From a bacterium (GTDB lineage Bacteria; Actinomycetota; Acidimicrobiia; Spongiisociales; UBA11373), in the NCBI GenBank assembly GCA_013202595.1, contig JABMPV010000344.1, forward strand, positions 1-17,357: a DNA stretch of 17,357 nt, read 5' to 3'. A program made the translations under genes and the position numbers. Position 1 is the first letter of the stretch. Every line of letters starts with the position of its first letter. Below, in pieces: positions 1-7,566 of the stretch. The notes beneath the pieces are model-generated. The model saw only the letters and a list, made by a program, of their open reading frames with translations, ran no database searches and was not told where the DNA came from.

Positions 1-23
1 GGCGGGGCCTTGGTGGCCCCGCC
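1..23 (-). terminator. GC-rich hairpin downstream of the binding-protein gene
   Basis: A perfect 9-bp inverted repeat, GGCGGGGCC at 1-9 and GGCCCCGCC at 15-23, encloses a 5-base loop. It lies about 50 bases beyond the stop codon of the minus-strand binding-protein gene, so it could end that transcript or stabilise its 3' end. Bases to the left are not in the window, so a T-tract cannot be checked. Confidence 0.45.
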
Positions 24-45
24 CGCTGTGTCTGTTTGGTTGTGT

Positions 46-63
46 CCCGGCTGTGTGGCCGGG
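46..63 (-). terminator. small hairpin just after the binding-protein stop codon
   Basis: CCCGGC (46-51) and GCCGGG (58-63) form a 6-bp stem with a 6-base loop, 8 bases past the TAA stop at 72-74. With the stronger hairpin at 1-23 it makes a tandem pair behind the gene. There is no T-run, so factor-independent termination is uncertain and mRNA 3'-end protection is an alternative. Confidence 0.3.
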
Positions 64-71
64 GTTGGTTG

Positions 72-2072
72 TTAACCGGCGACTGCTTCGCGGACTGCGA
101 TTGCAGCGGTCCCGAGTGCGGTTGCTGGGTCGGCTGACTGGTCGTAGATGGCGGCGACGGCGCCACCGAAGTTGTCCCACACCGATGACATTTCGGGGAT
201 GTTCGGCATGGGGTTACCTGCCGAAGCGGACTCACCGAATGCCTGCACGTCGGGATCGTCAGCGACCTGGTTGAACGCTGCGATGTGTGCGGGTGCACGC
301 AACCCGACCTCATATAGGGCGACCATGACCTCTTCGGTAGCGACGAAGTCCAACACGAACGTCTGAGCGAGCGCCTTCTGCTCACTGAACGCGTTCACGA
401 AGAACCCCTGGACACCAACGAATGGTGCCGCATCCTGACCGTTGATATCAGGCAGCGGCGACACCGCATAGTTGATACCCGCAGCCTGGACATCGGGCAG
501 GGCCCACGGTCCGGTCCACATGAACGCAGCCTGACCCTCATGGAACAGGGTCGTCATCGTCCCGTAATCGACCGCCGGGTCCAACGTCCCATCCTTGACC
601 AGAGAATCGAGGAACGTGAACCCCTCGATCGCCCCGTCATTATCCAACCCGACATCCGTCGGGTCATACCCCGTCGCAGCGTCATACGCGAAAATGTATC
701 CGCCCGTCGACGCCAGGAACGGGTAATGATGGAACGCGTCACCCGAAGGTGTCGCCAGGCACTGGGTCACTGTGTCACCCAGACCCTCACACACCGCCAA
801 CAAGTCCTCAAACGTCACCGGGGCATCAGGCACCAGATCCACATTGCGGTACAGGCCAATCGCCTCGACCGCATACGGCAAGCCGTACACACTGCCCTCA
901 TAGGAGAACGCGTCCAACGCGACCGGGAAGAACTCATCAGCCCTCGCACCCAAATCGACCGGCTCGATGATCCCATTCGACGCCAACTCACCAATCCAGT
1001 CATGAGCACCAATGAACACATCCGCAGCCTCACCAAGCGGTGCCTGCTGCACCGAATCGCCACGAATATCCCCAAAGCCCTTCAACTGGATCTCCACAGG
1101 GACACCAGTCGCCTCAGTAAACGCAGCAGCAATCGGCTCCAACACCGACGTACGCGTCTCATCAGCCCAAATCACCAACGGCGCAATCGCCGCAACAGTG
1201 GTGGTGGTGATCTCAGGCGCAACGTAGAGCACGCTTCCCGCAGGAGCGGTGAACGCGGCGTCGTAGATGCTCTGGTAGGTACCGTCGGCGAGCATGTCGG
1301 CGAATGCGCCATTCAGCGCAGTGAGGAGTTCGGCGTTGTTGGGGTCGACCCCGAAGCCATAGTCCTCATTCGTGTCGATCGCCTGGATGACCACGAGGCC
1401 GGGACGATTCGCTGCCTCTTCGACGGCCGAGGGCTCGTCGAAGATGACGCCGGTGACCAACCCGCCCTCGAGGGCGTTGTAGGTGTCGGGGGCTGCGGGG
1501 AACTCACGAACCTCGACACCGTTGGGTGCCAGGTTCTCGATTGCCCAGTCGAGACCGGTCGTCCCGGTCTGGGCTGCGACCGAGTCGCCCTCACCCAGGT
1601 CCATGTAGGACCCGATGTTGGGGGTGGCGTCGGTGTTGATCGTGAGCGCCTGCTGCGCCTTGTAGTACGGGTCTGTGAAGTTCACCTGCAGGGCGCGCTC
1701 GGGAGTGATCGTGGTCGCAGAGGCCACCAGATCGAACCGGCCCGTGGCCAGCTGGGTGAAGATCGTGTCGAAGTCCGTGTCGATCCACTCGACCTCCAGA
1801 CCGAGACGGCTCGCCAGTTCGTTCACCAGGTCGGCATCGAAGCCGATGACGTTTCCTGATGCATCGAAGTCCTCGAACGGCGGGAACGGGACGTCGGATC
1901 CGACCGTCAGGACTCCAGCCTTGATGGTCTGGAGACCCCCGGCCTCGGTCGTGGTGGGCGCGACCGTCGTGGTCGGTGCTGTCGTGGTGTCGACAGCATC
2001 GTCGTCATCGCCGCATGCAGCGACGACGAGCGAAAAGACGGCAAGGACCAACAGCCACTTTCGTACTCGCAT
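72..2072 (-). CDS. two-domain solute-binding lipoprotein: amino-acid-type (SBP_bac_3) fused to MalE-like (SBP_bac_1)
   Basis: This 666-residue protein should be anchored outside the membrane and capture ligands for ABC importers. Residues 1-20 are a lipoprotein signal ending in VVAAC (lipid Cys20), followed by GDDDD and a Thr/Ala/Pro linker to about 45. Residues about 48-280 match family-3 polar amino-acid binding proteins (GFDADLVNELASRLG, TPERALQVNFTDPYY). A short linker with a TTTT run near 287 leads to a second complete domain, about 293-666. That domain resembles maltose-binding protein (VIWADETRT, AFMWTGPW, MPNIPEMSSVW). Either domain alone is the length of a whole binding protein. The start is ATG with GAGGGAG about 10 bases upstream. 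Codon third positions favour C in the first domain and G/T in the second, which suggests a recent fusion. No permease gene is in view, though one may lie left of the window. The architecture is seen directly; the ligands are inferred. Confidence 0.88.
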   Translation of the reverse strand: MRVRKWLLVLAVFSLVVAACGDDDDAVDTTTAPTTTVAPTTTEAGGLQTIKAGVLTVGSDVPFPPFEDFDASGNVIGFDADLVNELASRLGLEVEWIDTDFDTIFTQLATGRFDLVASATTITPERALQVNFTDPYYKAQQALTINTDATPNIGSYMDLGEGDSVAAQTGTTGLDWAIENLAPNGVEVREFPAAPDTYNALEGGLVTGVIFDEPSAVEEAANRPGLVVIQAIDTNEDYGFGVDPNNAELLTALNGAFADMLADGTYQSIYDAAFTAPAGSVLYVAPEITTTTVAAIAPLVIWADETRTSVLEPIAAAFTEATGVPVEIQLKGFGDIRGDSVQQAPLGEAADVFIGAHDWIGELASNGIIEPVDLGARADEFFPVALDAFSYEGSVYGLPYAVEAIGLYRNVDLVPDAPVTFEDLLAVCEGLGDTVTQCLATPSGDAFHHYPFLASTGGYIFAYDAATGYDPTDVGLDNDGAIEGFTFLDSLVKDGTLDPAVDYGTMTTLFHEGQAAFMWTGPWALPDVQAAGINYAVSPLPDINGQDAAPFVGVQGFFVNAFSEQKALAQTFVLDFVATEEVMVALYEVGLRAPAHIAAFNQVADDPDVQAFGESASAGNPMPNIPEMSSVWDNFGGAVAAIYDQSADPATALGTAAIAVREAVAG

Positions 2073-2104
2073 GATGGCGTTTCTCCCTCGTGGTTTGGAA
2101 AGGG

Positions 2105-2132
2105 GCCGATAGCCCGTACAGCGGGCTTCGGC
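2105..2132 (-). promoter_or_regulatory. bulged hairpin in the leader of the binding-protein gene
   Basis: GCCGA (2105-2109) and AGCCCG (2111-2116) pair with TCGGC (2128-2132) and CGGGCT (2122-2127). This gives an 11-bp stem with one bulged base (2110) and a 5-base loop. It sits 33 bases upstream of the minus-strand ATG at 2072, between divergent genes. It could be an operator dyad for a sugar-type repressor or an RNA leader structure. The sequence alone does not decide. Confidence 0.4.
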
Positions 2133-2182
2133 GATGCCTTGAGGCTAGTCGCGAAGGACGGTTGGCTGAGATGTGGACGGCG

Positions 2183-2188
2183 TACCAT
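2183..2188 (+). promoter_or_regulatory. -10 box of nrtR, leaderless type
   Basis: TACCAT (TANNNT) ends 6 bases before GTG 2195, which would place transcription start at or next to the start codon. A weak -35-like TTGGCT lies at 2162-2167 with a short 15-base spacer. The box also equals the core of the half-site of the palindrome upstream of nadA, so weak autoregulation is conceivable. Confidence 0.45.
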
Positions 2189-2194
2189 CGACTC

Positions 2195-3106
2195 GTGAGC
2201 GAACTGACGCTCGGCCTCAGCGCCGTCATCATCGCCGTCTCCGACGAGCAGCCCCGGATCCTGACGGTTGGGGGCGATGCACCTGCGCTTCCGACGGGTC
2301 TCTTCGACCCCGATCTCGACCGCACACTGGAACGGTCTCTTCGCCGCTGGGTGGCCGAGCAGACCGGTATCGATCTCGGGTACGTCGAGCAGTTGTACAC
2401 GCTCGGTGATCGGGGCAGATCCGCGAATCCCGATGAGCGGCTGGTCTCTGTGGCCTACCTGGCACTGGTCCGTGAGGGCCCGGCACGGGAGCCTTCGGCT
2501 CAGTGGCGCGACTGGTATTCGTTTCTACCGTGGGAGGACTTCCGTGATGGGCGGCCCGAGTCGCTCGATCGGATCCTGCCGGCTGTCGAGGCCTGGGTGG
2601 ACGGGGCGGGCGAAGCAGACCGGGCGGCCCGAGCCGAGCGAGCTGAGCGAGCTGACATCCTGTTCGGCGCCGGCGGATCCACATGGGATGTCGAGAGGAC
2701 CCTGGAGCGCTACGAGTTGCTCTGGGAGATCGGAGCGGTGACCGGCGGCAGCGCCGGGCTGCCCGGATTGGGCGGCGAGATGGCGCTCGACCATCGCCGG
2801 ATTGCAGCGCAGGCTCTCGGCCGCCTGCGCGGGAAGCTCCGCTATCGGCCGGTCGTCTTCGAGTTGCTGCCCGAGGTCTTCACCCTCACCGGCTTGCAGC
2901 GCGTCGTGGAAGCGCTGTCGGGAGTGCGCCTTCACACCCAGAACTTCCGGAGACTCGTCGATCGCGGCGGTCTCGTCGAAGGCACGGGCTCACTCGATCC
3001 GACCACTGGTGGCCGGCCTGCCGAGATCTACCGCTTCCGCCGCGACGTGCTCAGAGAGAGGCCTGCCCCCGGCGTCGGCCTCCCCGGTATGCCCACCAGC
3101 GGATAG
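2195..3106 (+). CDS. nrtR: NrtR-family Nudix-related regulator of NAD synthesis
   Basis: NrtR proteins are repressors that sense NAD-pathway metabolites such as ADP-ribose through a Nudix-like domain and bind DNA through a C-terminal winged helix. Here the N-terminal part carries the family pattern RRWVAEQTGID followed by VEQLYTLGD and VSVAYLALV. The Nudix box is degenerate (no GX5E, and RRWVAEQ instead of REXXEE), so catalysis is unlikely. The C-terminal part has FTLTGLQRVVEAL, TQNFRRLVDRGGLVEGTG and GRPAEIYRF, typical of the NrtR winged helix. GTG 2195 is preferred because it follows a TACCAT -10 box and leaves a short N-terminus before the first strand. ATG 2171 is the alternative and adds 8 residues. 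The length of 303 residues is somewhat above usual, owing to an Ala/Glu/Arg insert in the middle. The gene lies about 0.9 kb from nadABC and converges on the TPR gene with 15 bases between stops. Confidence 0.87.
   Translation: MSELTLGLSAVIIAVSDEQPRILTVGGDAPALPTGLFDPDLDRTLERSLRRWVAEQTGIDLGYVEQLYTLGDRGRSANPDERLVSVAYLALVREGPAREPSAQWRDWYSFLPWEDFRDGRPESLDRILPAVEAWVDGAGEADRAARAERAERADILFGAGGSTWDVERTLERYELLWEIGAVTGGSAGLPGLGGEMALDHRRIAAQALGRLRGKLRYRPVVFELLPEVFTLTGLQRVVEALSGVRLHTQNFRRLVDRGGLVEGTGSLDPTTGGRPAEIYRFRRDVLRERPAPGVGLPGMPTSG
2636..2653 (+). repeat. two tandem 9-base units in nrtR
   Basis: GAGCGAGCT occurs twice in direct succession inside nrtR. It encodes part of the charged AERAERAD stretch in the insert between the Nudix-like domain and the winged helix. 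It looks like a small in-frame duplication and keeps the reading frame. Confidence 0.6.
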
Positions 3107-3121
3107 CCCGGGATCTCGCCG

Positions 3122-3889
3122 TCACAAGCCCCGTCGTATGGCCGCAACTCGCAACTGGTCGATGCCAAATCGGGCGTCGTCCCCTTCGGGTCCGGAGAGC
3201 GCTGCGGTGAAGGCTGCAATCGCCTGATCGAACAGGGCAGCACCCACGGCGTCCCCACCCGTCTGGCGGGCCAGGCCGAGATAACCCGCTGCGATGTTCA
3301 CCATGAATGGGGCATCGGGGCCGATATCGGCCGGTTGCTCTCGTTCGTCGGCATCCCGTTCGGCCTGCTCCAGGGCGATCACGAAGTCATCGATCGATCC
3401 GGCGACGTCACCGAGCGCCAATCGGTGGTAGCCGCGCGCCCAGTGGGCGAGGTGCAGCGACCTGGGCGACGTCACTCCCAGCGATGCCCGCAATTCGACT
3501 GCGCGCTCAGCAGACGCCAGACCGGCCTCGAAGTGACGTCGATCTCTGGCGACGTCGTCACCGGGCCAGCAGTCAGCGAGGTCGGCGGACAGATTGAATG
3601 ACATCCGATTGACTGCTTCGTGAAGCGGCCGCATGTCGGGGTCCGAGACGTCTGTTGCAAGCAGTCGGGCCGCTCCCCGCTCCGCGACGGCGATGGTGTC
3701 ATCGAGTCCTTCGATGGTGCCGTCCACCGTGACTGATCCCACCCACTCGAGGATCGCGGCCTGTTCGGGGAGAGTGAGCCCGTCGAGCCACCCCATGACG
3801 GCATCGACGCCGCCGGCCGCCCGGGTGGATGTAATCGTCTTCTGGTTTGCTTCGAAGAATGCTCTGGGATCCATCGCGGCGTCGGACAT
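3122..3889 (-). CDS. TPR-like helical protein of unknown function
   Basis: I do not recognise this 255-residue cytoplasmic protein. It has no signal peptide or membrane segment. Its C-terminal half holds two stretches with the Ala/Leu/Tyr spacing of tetratricopeptide helix pairs, about 142-180 ([16 protein letters not shown]) and about 192-232 ([14 protein letters not shown]), which suggests protein-protein contacts. The N-terminal half is also helical and acidic. The chosen ATG at 3889 has no good Shine-Dalgarno sequence but follows a TAACCT -10 box by 7 bases, fitting leaderless expression. An internal Met at residue 6 is an alternative. The gene is divergent from nadA across a shared palindrome and convergent with nrtR, so it may belong to the same NAD regulon. 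A direct role in NAD metabolism is speculation. Confidence 0.75.
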   Translation of the reverse strand: MSDAAMDPRAFFEANQKTITSTRAAGGVDAVMGWLDGLTLPEQAAILEWVGSVTVDGTIEGLDDTIAVAERGAARLLATDVSDPDMRPLHEAVNRMSFNLSADLADCWPGDDVARDRRHFEAGLASAERAVELRASLGVTSPRSLHLAHWARGYHRLALGDVAGSIDDFVIALEQAERDADEREQPADIGPDAPFMVNIAAGYLGLARQTGGDAVGAALFDQAIAAFTAALSGPEGDDARFGIDQLRVAAIRRGL

Positions 3890-3896
3890 GACGGGG

Positions 3897-3902
3897 AGGT
3901 TA
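3897..3902 (-). promoter_or_regulatory. -10 box of the TPR-like gene, leaderless type
   Basis: On the minus strand TAACCT ends 7 bases before the ATG at 3889, so transcription would begin at about the start codon. The palindrome at 3935-3955 lies about 33 bases upstream of the box, near where a -35 element or an upstream operator would be. Confidence 0.4.
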
Positions 3903-3914
3903 CCCGCCGGGAAT

Positions 3915-3942
3915 TTGCGGTGGGGGTCGCGACGTTTACCAT
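3915..3942 (+). promoter_or_regulatory. predicted nadA promoter (-35 and -10)
   Basis: TTGCGG at 3915-3920 and TACCAT at 3937-3942 are separated by 16 bases and resemble a primary sigma-factor promoter. Transcription would start near 3949, giving a leader of about 55 bases. The -10 box lies inside the left arm of the palindrome at 3935-3955, so a bound repressor would block polymerase. Confidence 0.42.
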
Positions 3943-3955
3943 TACGAATGGTAAA
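3935..3955. promoter_or_regulatory. candidate NrtR operator upstream of nadA
   Basis: TTTACCATT at 3935-3943 and AATGGTAAA at 3947-3955 form a perfect 9-3-9 inverted repeat with spacer ACG, and it is AT-rich in a GC-rich intergenic region. It is 49 bases before the nadA start and covers the predicted -10 box. NrtR is known in other bacteria to bind palindromes of about this size upstream of NAD genes, and an nrtR gene lies next door. The pairing of this repressor with this site is inferred. Confidence 0.7.
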
Positions 3956-3974
3956 TACTCAGATTGAGCATAAG

Positions 3975-3998
3975 GGGAGGAACTTCCTCCCGAAGGAG
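3975..3998 (+). promoter_or_regulatory. nadA leader hairpin next to the ribosome-binding site
   Basis: GGGAGGAA (3975-3982) is the exact reverse complement of TTCCTCCC (3984-3991). The ribosome-binding site GAAGGAG (3992-3998) follows at once, 6 bases before ATG 4005. The TCCT inside the right arm could alternatively pair with AGGA of the ribosome-binding site. The two pairings are mutually exclusive, so translation could be modulated. The GGGGAGG arm could also act as a decoy ribosome-binding site. Confidence 0.4.
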
Positions 3999-4004
3999 CG
4001 CCAG

Positions 4005-5039
4005 ATGACCGTCATCACCCGACCGACCCCGGTAGAGCTTCTGCCCGACCCGGTCCGGCGTGACACCAGCGAGCGATATGAGCGAATGCGATCTGTCGTC
4101 CCGGAGGTGGAGTGGCTGCTGTATGCCCCGTACGTGGCAGCCATCAACCAATTGAAGGCGGAGCGCAACGCGGTCGTCCTTGCTCACAACTATCAGACAC
4201 CAGAGATCTATCACGGCGTGGCCGACATCACCGGCGACTCCCTGGCGCTCGCCAGGATGGCCAGGGAGACGGATGCCGAGGTGATCGTCCTCGCGGGTGT
4301 CCACTTCATGGCCGAGACGGCCAAGATCGTCAACCCCGCCAAGACGGTGTTGATACCGGACCCGGCGGCCGGATGCTCCCTTGCCGAATCGATCACAGCA
4401 GCCGACGTCCGGCTGCTCAGACAGCAGTATCCGGGTGCTCCGGTCGTCACCTACGTCAACACCTCCGCTGAGGTGAAGGCCGAATCCGACATCTGCTGCA
4501 CTTCGTCCAATGCCGTCGAGGTGGTGGACTCGCTCGATGCAGAACGGGTCATCTTCCTTCCGGATCAGTACCTGGGGCGGTGGGTGGCGGGACAGACCGA
4601 CACCGAGATCATCCTCTGGGAAGGCTCATGCATCGTGCACGAGCGCTTCACCCCCGAGGAGGTCCGCCGGTTCCGGGCCGCCTATGGCGGTGACATCGAG
4701 GTCCTGGCCCATCCCGAGTGCCCACCGAACGTTCTGGAAGAGGCCGATTTCGTCGGATCCACATCGGGAATCTCCAATCGGATCGAGACGATTCGGCCCT
4801 CCAGGGTGCTCCTGATCACGGAGTGCTCGATGGCGTCCAACCTGGCCGCGGACCACCCCGATGTCGACTTCGTGCGGCCATGCAACCTCTGCCCGTACAT
4901 GAACGCCATAACCCTGCCCAAGATCCTGCGGTCGCTCGAGACGATGACTCACGAGGTCACCGTCGCCCCCGATATCGCCGAGCGTGCCCGTCTGGCGGTG
5001 GATCGAATGCTCGAGGTGGGGAGAGGGAGGGCGGGATGA
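4005..5039 (+). CDS. nadA: quinolinate synthase NadA
   Basis: NadA condenses iminoaspartate with dihydroxyacetone phosphate to quinolinate, the second step of de novo NAD synthesis, in the cytoplasm using a [4Fe-4S] cluster. The 344-residue length is normal. The three cluster cysteines are visible: Cys124 in [10 protein letters not shown], Cys209 in WEGSCIVHE and Cys296 in NLCPYMN. Other family motifs include [19 protein letters not shown] and [11 protein letters not shown]. The reading frame stays open far upstream, but ATG 4005 has GAAGGAG six bases before it and begins where the homology begins. The gene heads nadA-nadB-nadC: its TGA overlaps the ATG of nadB. Control by NrtR is likely because of the palindrome over its promoter. 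Confidence 0.96.
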   Translation: MTVITRPTPVELLPDPVRRDTSERYERMRSVVPEVEWLLYAPYVAAINQLKAERNAVVLAHNYQTPEIYHGVADITGDSLALARMARETDAEVIVLAGVHFMAETAKIVNPAKTVLIPDPAAGCSLAESITAADVRLLRQQYPGAPVVTYVNTSAEVKAESDICCTSSNAVEVVDSLDAERVIFLPDQYLGRWVAGQTDTEIILWEGSCIVHERFTPEEVRRFRAAYGGDIEVLAHPECPPNVLEEADFVGSTSGISNRIETIRPSRVLLITECSMASNLAADHPDVDFVRPCNLCPYMNAITLPKILRSLETMTHEVTVAPDIAERARLAVDRMLEVGRGRAG

Positions 5040-6556
5040 ACATCCAACGCTTCGATCAGGTGATCACTGCCGACGCAGTGGTCGTGGGCGCCGGGGTCGC
5101 CGGCCTGAGCGCAGCGCTCGGCATGGCACCCAAGAAGGTTCTCCTCGTCACCAAGACGGCGCTGGGCGACGGCTCGACCAGACTCGCTCAAGGCGGCATC
5201 GCCGCGGCGGTGGGGCCGGACGACTCGCCGTCCGCACACGCGGCGGACACCATCGCTGTGGGGGCGGGTCTCAACGACGTCGGTGCGGTATCGGTCCTGA
5301 CGGGCGAGGGACCCGACCGCATCCTCGACCTCGTAGCCGCCGGTGCTCGATTCGACAGAGGCGAAGCGGGTGAGTTCCGGTTGGGCAGGGAGGCCGGCCA
5401 CGGTGCCCGCCGGATCCTGCACGCCGACGGAGACGCCACGGGAGCAGAGGTCAGCAGGGCGCTCACGGCTGCCGTGCTGGCCGCCTCTCACGTGACGGTG
5501 GTCGAGGGGTGTTTTGCCACCGACCTCATCGTCGATGCCGGCAGGGTTGCCGGTACCGCCTGCCGCACCGGCGACGGCTCGAAGTTGGCGCTGCTCGCCC
5601 CGGCGGTGGTGCTCGCCACCGGGGGAATCGGCCGCCTCTACGAGTGGACCACCAATCCTCCTGAGGTGACGGGTGATGGGGCCGCGATGGCCCACCGGGC
5701 GGGAGCGCGACTGGCCGACATGGAGTTCGTGCAGTTCCACCCGACGGCGTTGGCGACGGGACGGGATCCCATGTCGCTGCTCACCGAGGCGATCAGGGGA
5801 GAGGGTGCCCTCCTTGTCGATGAGGAAGGCACCAGGTTCATGACGGGCGTCCACGCCGATGCCGAATTGGCCCCCAGGGATGTGGTCGCCAGGGCGATCT
5901 GGCGACAGCAGGCGACCGGTCATCGTGTGTGGCTCGATGCGAGGGCGGTCATCGGAAGTGCCTTCCCCGACAAGTTCCCCACCGTGTTCGGTCTGTGCTC
6001 CGAGGATGGCATCGACCCGAGGACCGACTTGATGCCGGTGTCGCCCGCCGCTCACTATCACATGGGCGGGATCGCCACTTCTCTCGACGGCCGATCGAGC
6101 CTCCCCGGCTTGTGGGCGGCGGGCGAGGTGACCCGCACCGGCGTTCATGGCGCCAATCGCCTTGCATCCAACTCACTACTCGAAGGCCTGGTGTTCGGGC
6201 GCAGGGTGGGCGACTCCATCGCCGTGACCGTCGGGACGCTTCCGGGCCGGTCGGTCGACCTGCCGGATCCGGGCACAGCCCCCGATCGGCAGCCGGACAC
6301 CGAGATGGCGCTTCGCACCCTCATGTGGGAGAACGCCGGCCTGGTGAGGGACGGCATCGGCCTCGCATTCGCCGTCGATGAGATCGACCGCCTGGAGGAG
6401 AAGATCGATCCGGCTCCCTCGGAGCTGCGCAATATGGTGGAGGCGGCGGCCCTCGTCGCACGCGCCGCTCTGGCACGTACCGAGAGCCGAGGAGGGCACT
6501 ATCGATCCGATTACCCCGCGACCGATCAATCCTGGAGCGGGAGGGCTGACTCATGA
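5036..6556 (+). CDS. nadB: L-aspartate oxidase NadB
   Basis: NadB oxidises L-aspartate to iminoaspartate with FAD and passes the unstable product to NadA. The 506-residue protein opens with the FAD-binding [10 protein letters not shown] (18-27), then [15 protein letters not shown] (His235), RDVVARAIW (Arg281 region) and HYHMGGI (His340), all characteristic of the succinate-dehydrogenase-like flavoprotein family. [28 protein letters not shown] closes the FAD domain, given here as its known signature around residues 362-389. The start ATG 5036 overlaps the nadA stop (ATGA) and is preceded by a G/A-rich ribosome-binding site. The open frame further upstream is only a shadow of nadA. Its own stop overlaps the nadC start in the same way, so the three genes are translationally coupled. 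Confidence 0.96.
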   Translation: MNIQRFDQVITADAVVVGAGVAGLSAALGMAPKKVLLVTKTALGDGSTRLAQGGIAAAVGPDDSPSAHAADTIAVGAGLNDVGAVSVLTGEGPDRILDLVAAGARFDRGEAGEFRLGREAGHGARRILHADGDATGAEVSRALTAAVLAASHVTVVEGCFATDLIVDAGRVAGTACRTGDGSKLALLAPAVVLATGGIGRLYEWTTNPPEVTGDGAAMAHRAGARLADMEFVQFHPTALATGRDPMSLLTEAIRGEGALLVDEEGTRFMTGVHADAELAPRDVVARAIWRQQATGHRVWLDARAVIGSAFPDKFPTVFGLCSEDGIDPRTDLMPVSPAAHYHMGGIATSLDGRSSLPGLWAAGEVTRTGVHGANRLASNSLLEGLVFGRRVGDSIAVTVGTLPGRSVDLPDPGTAPDRQPDTEMALRTLMWENAGLVRDGIGLAFAVDEIDRLEEKIDPAPSELRNMVEAAALVARAALARTESRGGHYRSDYPATDQSWSGRADS

Positions 6557-7416
6557 CCGATTTCAGGGAACCGCATCGATCACAGTGGGACCCGGTGCTG
6601 GCTGCGGCATTGGCCGAAGACCTCGGTGTGGCGGGCGACCTCACGACCGACGCCGTGGTCCCCGCCGACCGACAGGCGTCGGGGCGCTTCGTCTCGAGGG
6701 CCGGCGGTGTCGTCGCGGGCCTCGCAGTGGCGTGCGCCGTGTTCGAGATGCTGGACCCTGCGGTCGAGGTCGAGTTGGTGGCCGCCGACGGCGACTCGGT
6801 TACAGCCGGTGAAACGCTGGCCGTCGTCTCCGGCCCGGCCAGGGCGATCCTCACGGGTGAGCGCACGGCCCTCAATCTGCTGAGCCGGCTCTGTGGGATC
6901 GCCACGGTGACCAGGAGGGTGGTGGATGCAGCCGACGGGAGGGCCTCCATCACTGCCACGCGCAAGACGACTCCGGGGCTCAGGGCGTTGGAGCGGTATG
7001 CGGTTCGCTGTGGCGGGGGCTCCGATCACCGGTTCGGCCTGGACGACGCCCTGATGATCAAGGACAACCACCTGCTCGTTGCCGGCGGCATCGCCGAGGC
7101 CATGCGGAAAGCCAAATCCGCGTCGGGCCATATGGTCCGCATCGAGGTGGAGGTCGATTCGCTCACTCAACTCCAGGAAGCCCTGGACGCCGGTGCCGAT
7201 GTCGTGCTGCTCGACAACATGGACGATGACACCCTGCGTGCTGCGGTGGCTCTGAATGCGGGTCGGGCAACCCTGGAGGCGTCGGGCGGCATCACTCCGG
7301 ATCGGGTGGCTTCGATCGCCGCGACGGGAGTCGATGTGATCTCTCTCGGATGGCTCACCCACAGCGCTCCGGCACTGGACATCGGTCTCGACTTCGGCAA
7401 CCCTTCGGGTTGCTAG
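6553..7416 (+). CDS. nadC: nicotinate-nucleotide pyrophosphorylase (carboxylating) NadC
   Basis: NadC converts quinolinate and phosphoribosyl pyrophosphate to nicotinate mononucleotide, carbon dioxide and pyrophosphate, the step that feeds the common NAD pathway. The 287-residue length is typical. Conserved segments are ALAEDLG at the N-terminus, ERTALNLL, TRKTTPGLR (about 136-144), GGGSDHRFGLDDALMIKDNH, EVEV and LEASGGI, carrying the basic and acidic active-site residues of this phosphoribosyltransferase family. ATG 6553 overlaps the nadB stop (ATGA). The last codons lie within a hairpin that, with a second one just behind the stop, probably ends the operon. Confidence 0.96.
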   Translation: MTDFREPHRSQWDPVLAAALAEDLGVAGDLTTDAVVPADRQASGRFVSRAGGVVAGLAVACAVFEMLDPAVEVELVAADGDSVTAGETLAVVSGPARAILTGERTALNLLSRLCGIATVTRRVVDAADGRASITATRKTTPGLRALERYAVRCGGGSDHRFGLDDALMIKDNHLLVAGGIAEAMRKAKSASGHMVRIEVEVDSLTQLQEALDAGADVVLLDNMDDDTLRAAVALNAGRATLEASGGITPDRVASIAATGVDVISLGWLTHSAPALDIGLDFGNPSGC

Positions 7417-7441
7417 CGAGTTCCGGCTGCGCCGTAACTCG
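7397..7441 (+). terminator. tandem hairpins at the end of nadC
   Basis: GCAACCC (7397-7403) and GGGTTGC (7407-7413) form a 7-bp stem ending at the nadC stop codon. CGAGTT (7417-7422) with CGGC (7424-7427) pairs with GCCG (7431-7434) and AACTCG (7436-7441), giving a 10-bp stem with one mismatch. No T-run follows, as is common in high-GC actinobacteria. Bases 7442-7552 up to the dnaX promoter show nothing else I can name. Confidence 0.5.
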
Positions 7442-7552
7442 AAGGCATTCGATCAGCCCCGGACTCCCGTCAGCCGGGCGCCGGGGGGCCGATTCGTAGA
7501 CAGGTTTCGGTTGCCCGGAGCGATCGCCCGTCACCACGTCACGCGCCTCCGG

Positions 7553-7558
7553 TACCCT
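7553..7558 (+). promoter_or_regulatory. -10 box of dnaX, leaderless type
   Basis: TACCCT ends 8 bases before ATG 7567 and there is no Shine-Dalgarno sequence in front of the ATG. Both facts fit transcription starting at or just before the start codon. No convincing -35 element is visible. Confidence 0.42.
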
Positions 7559-7566
7559 GCGGACTC

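Noticed and set aside
540..1859. Long plus-strand open frame opposite the binding-protein gene
   Set aside because: Its translation is Arg/His-rich low-complexity sequence with no family motif, and it is antisense to a gene with two clear domains. It is a by-product of high GC content.
2090..2194. Longer nrtR starting at GTG 2090, or at ATG 2171
   Set aside because: GTG 2090 has no ribosome-binding site, lies within the binding-protein leader and adds residues unlike the family. ATG 2171 remains possible, but the TACCAT box favours GTG 2195.
2229..2400. Active Nudix hydrolase in front of the NAD operon
   Set aside because: The Nudix box lacks the catalytic glutamates, and the C-terminal winged helix matches NrtR, so a regulator is the better reading.
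4949..6148. Long minus-strand open frame opposite nadB
   Set aside because: nadB has all catalytic motifs and coupled overlaps with its neighbours. The antisense product is His/Arg/Gly-rich and unlike any family I know.
7417..7566. Signal recognition particle RNA gene upstream of dnaX
   Set aside because: Many bacteria have it there, so I looked for the conserved GGAAGG/GCAGC loop region on both strands. It is absent; only a hairpin and the dnaX promoter were found.
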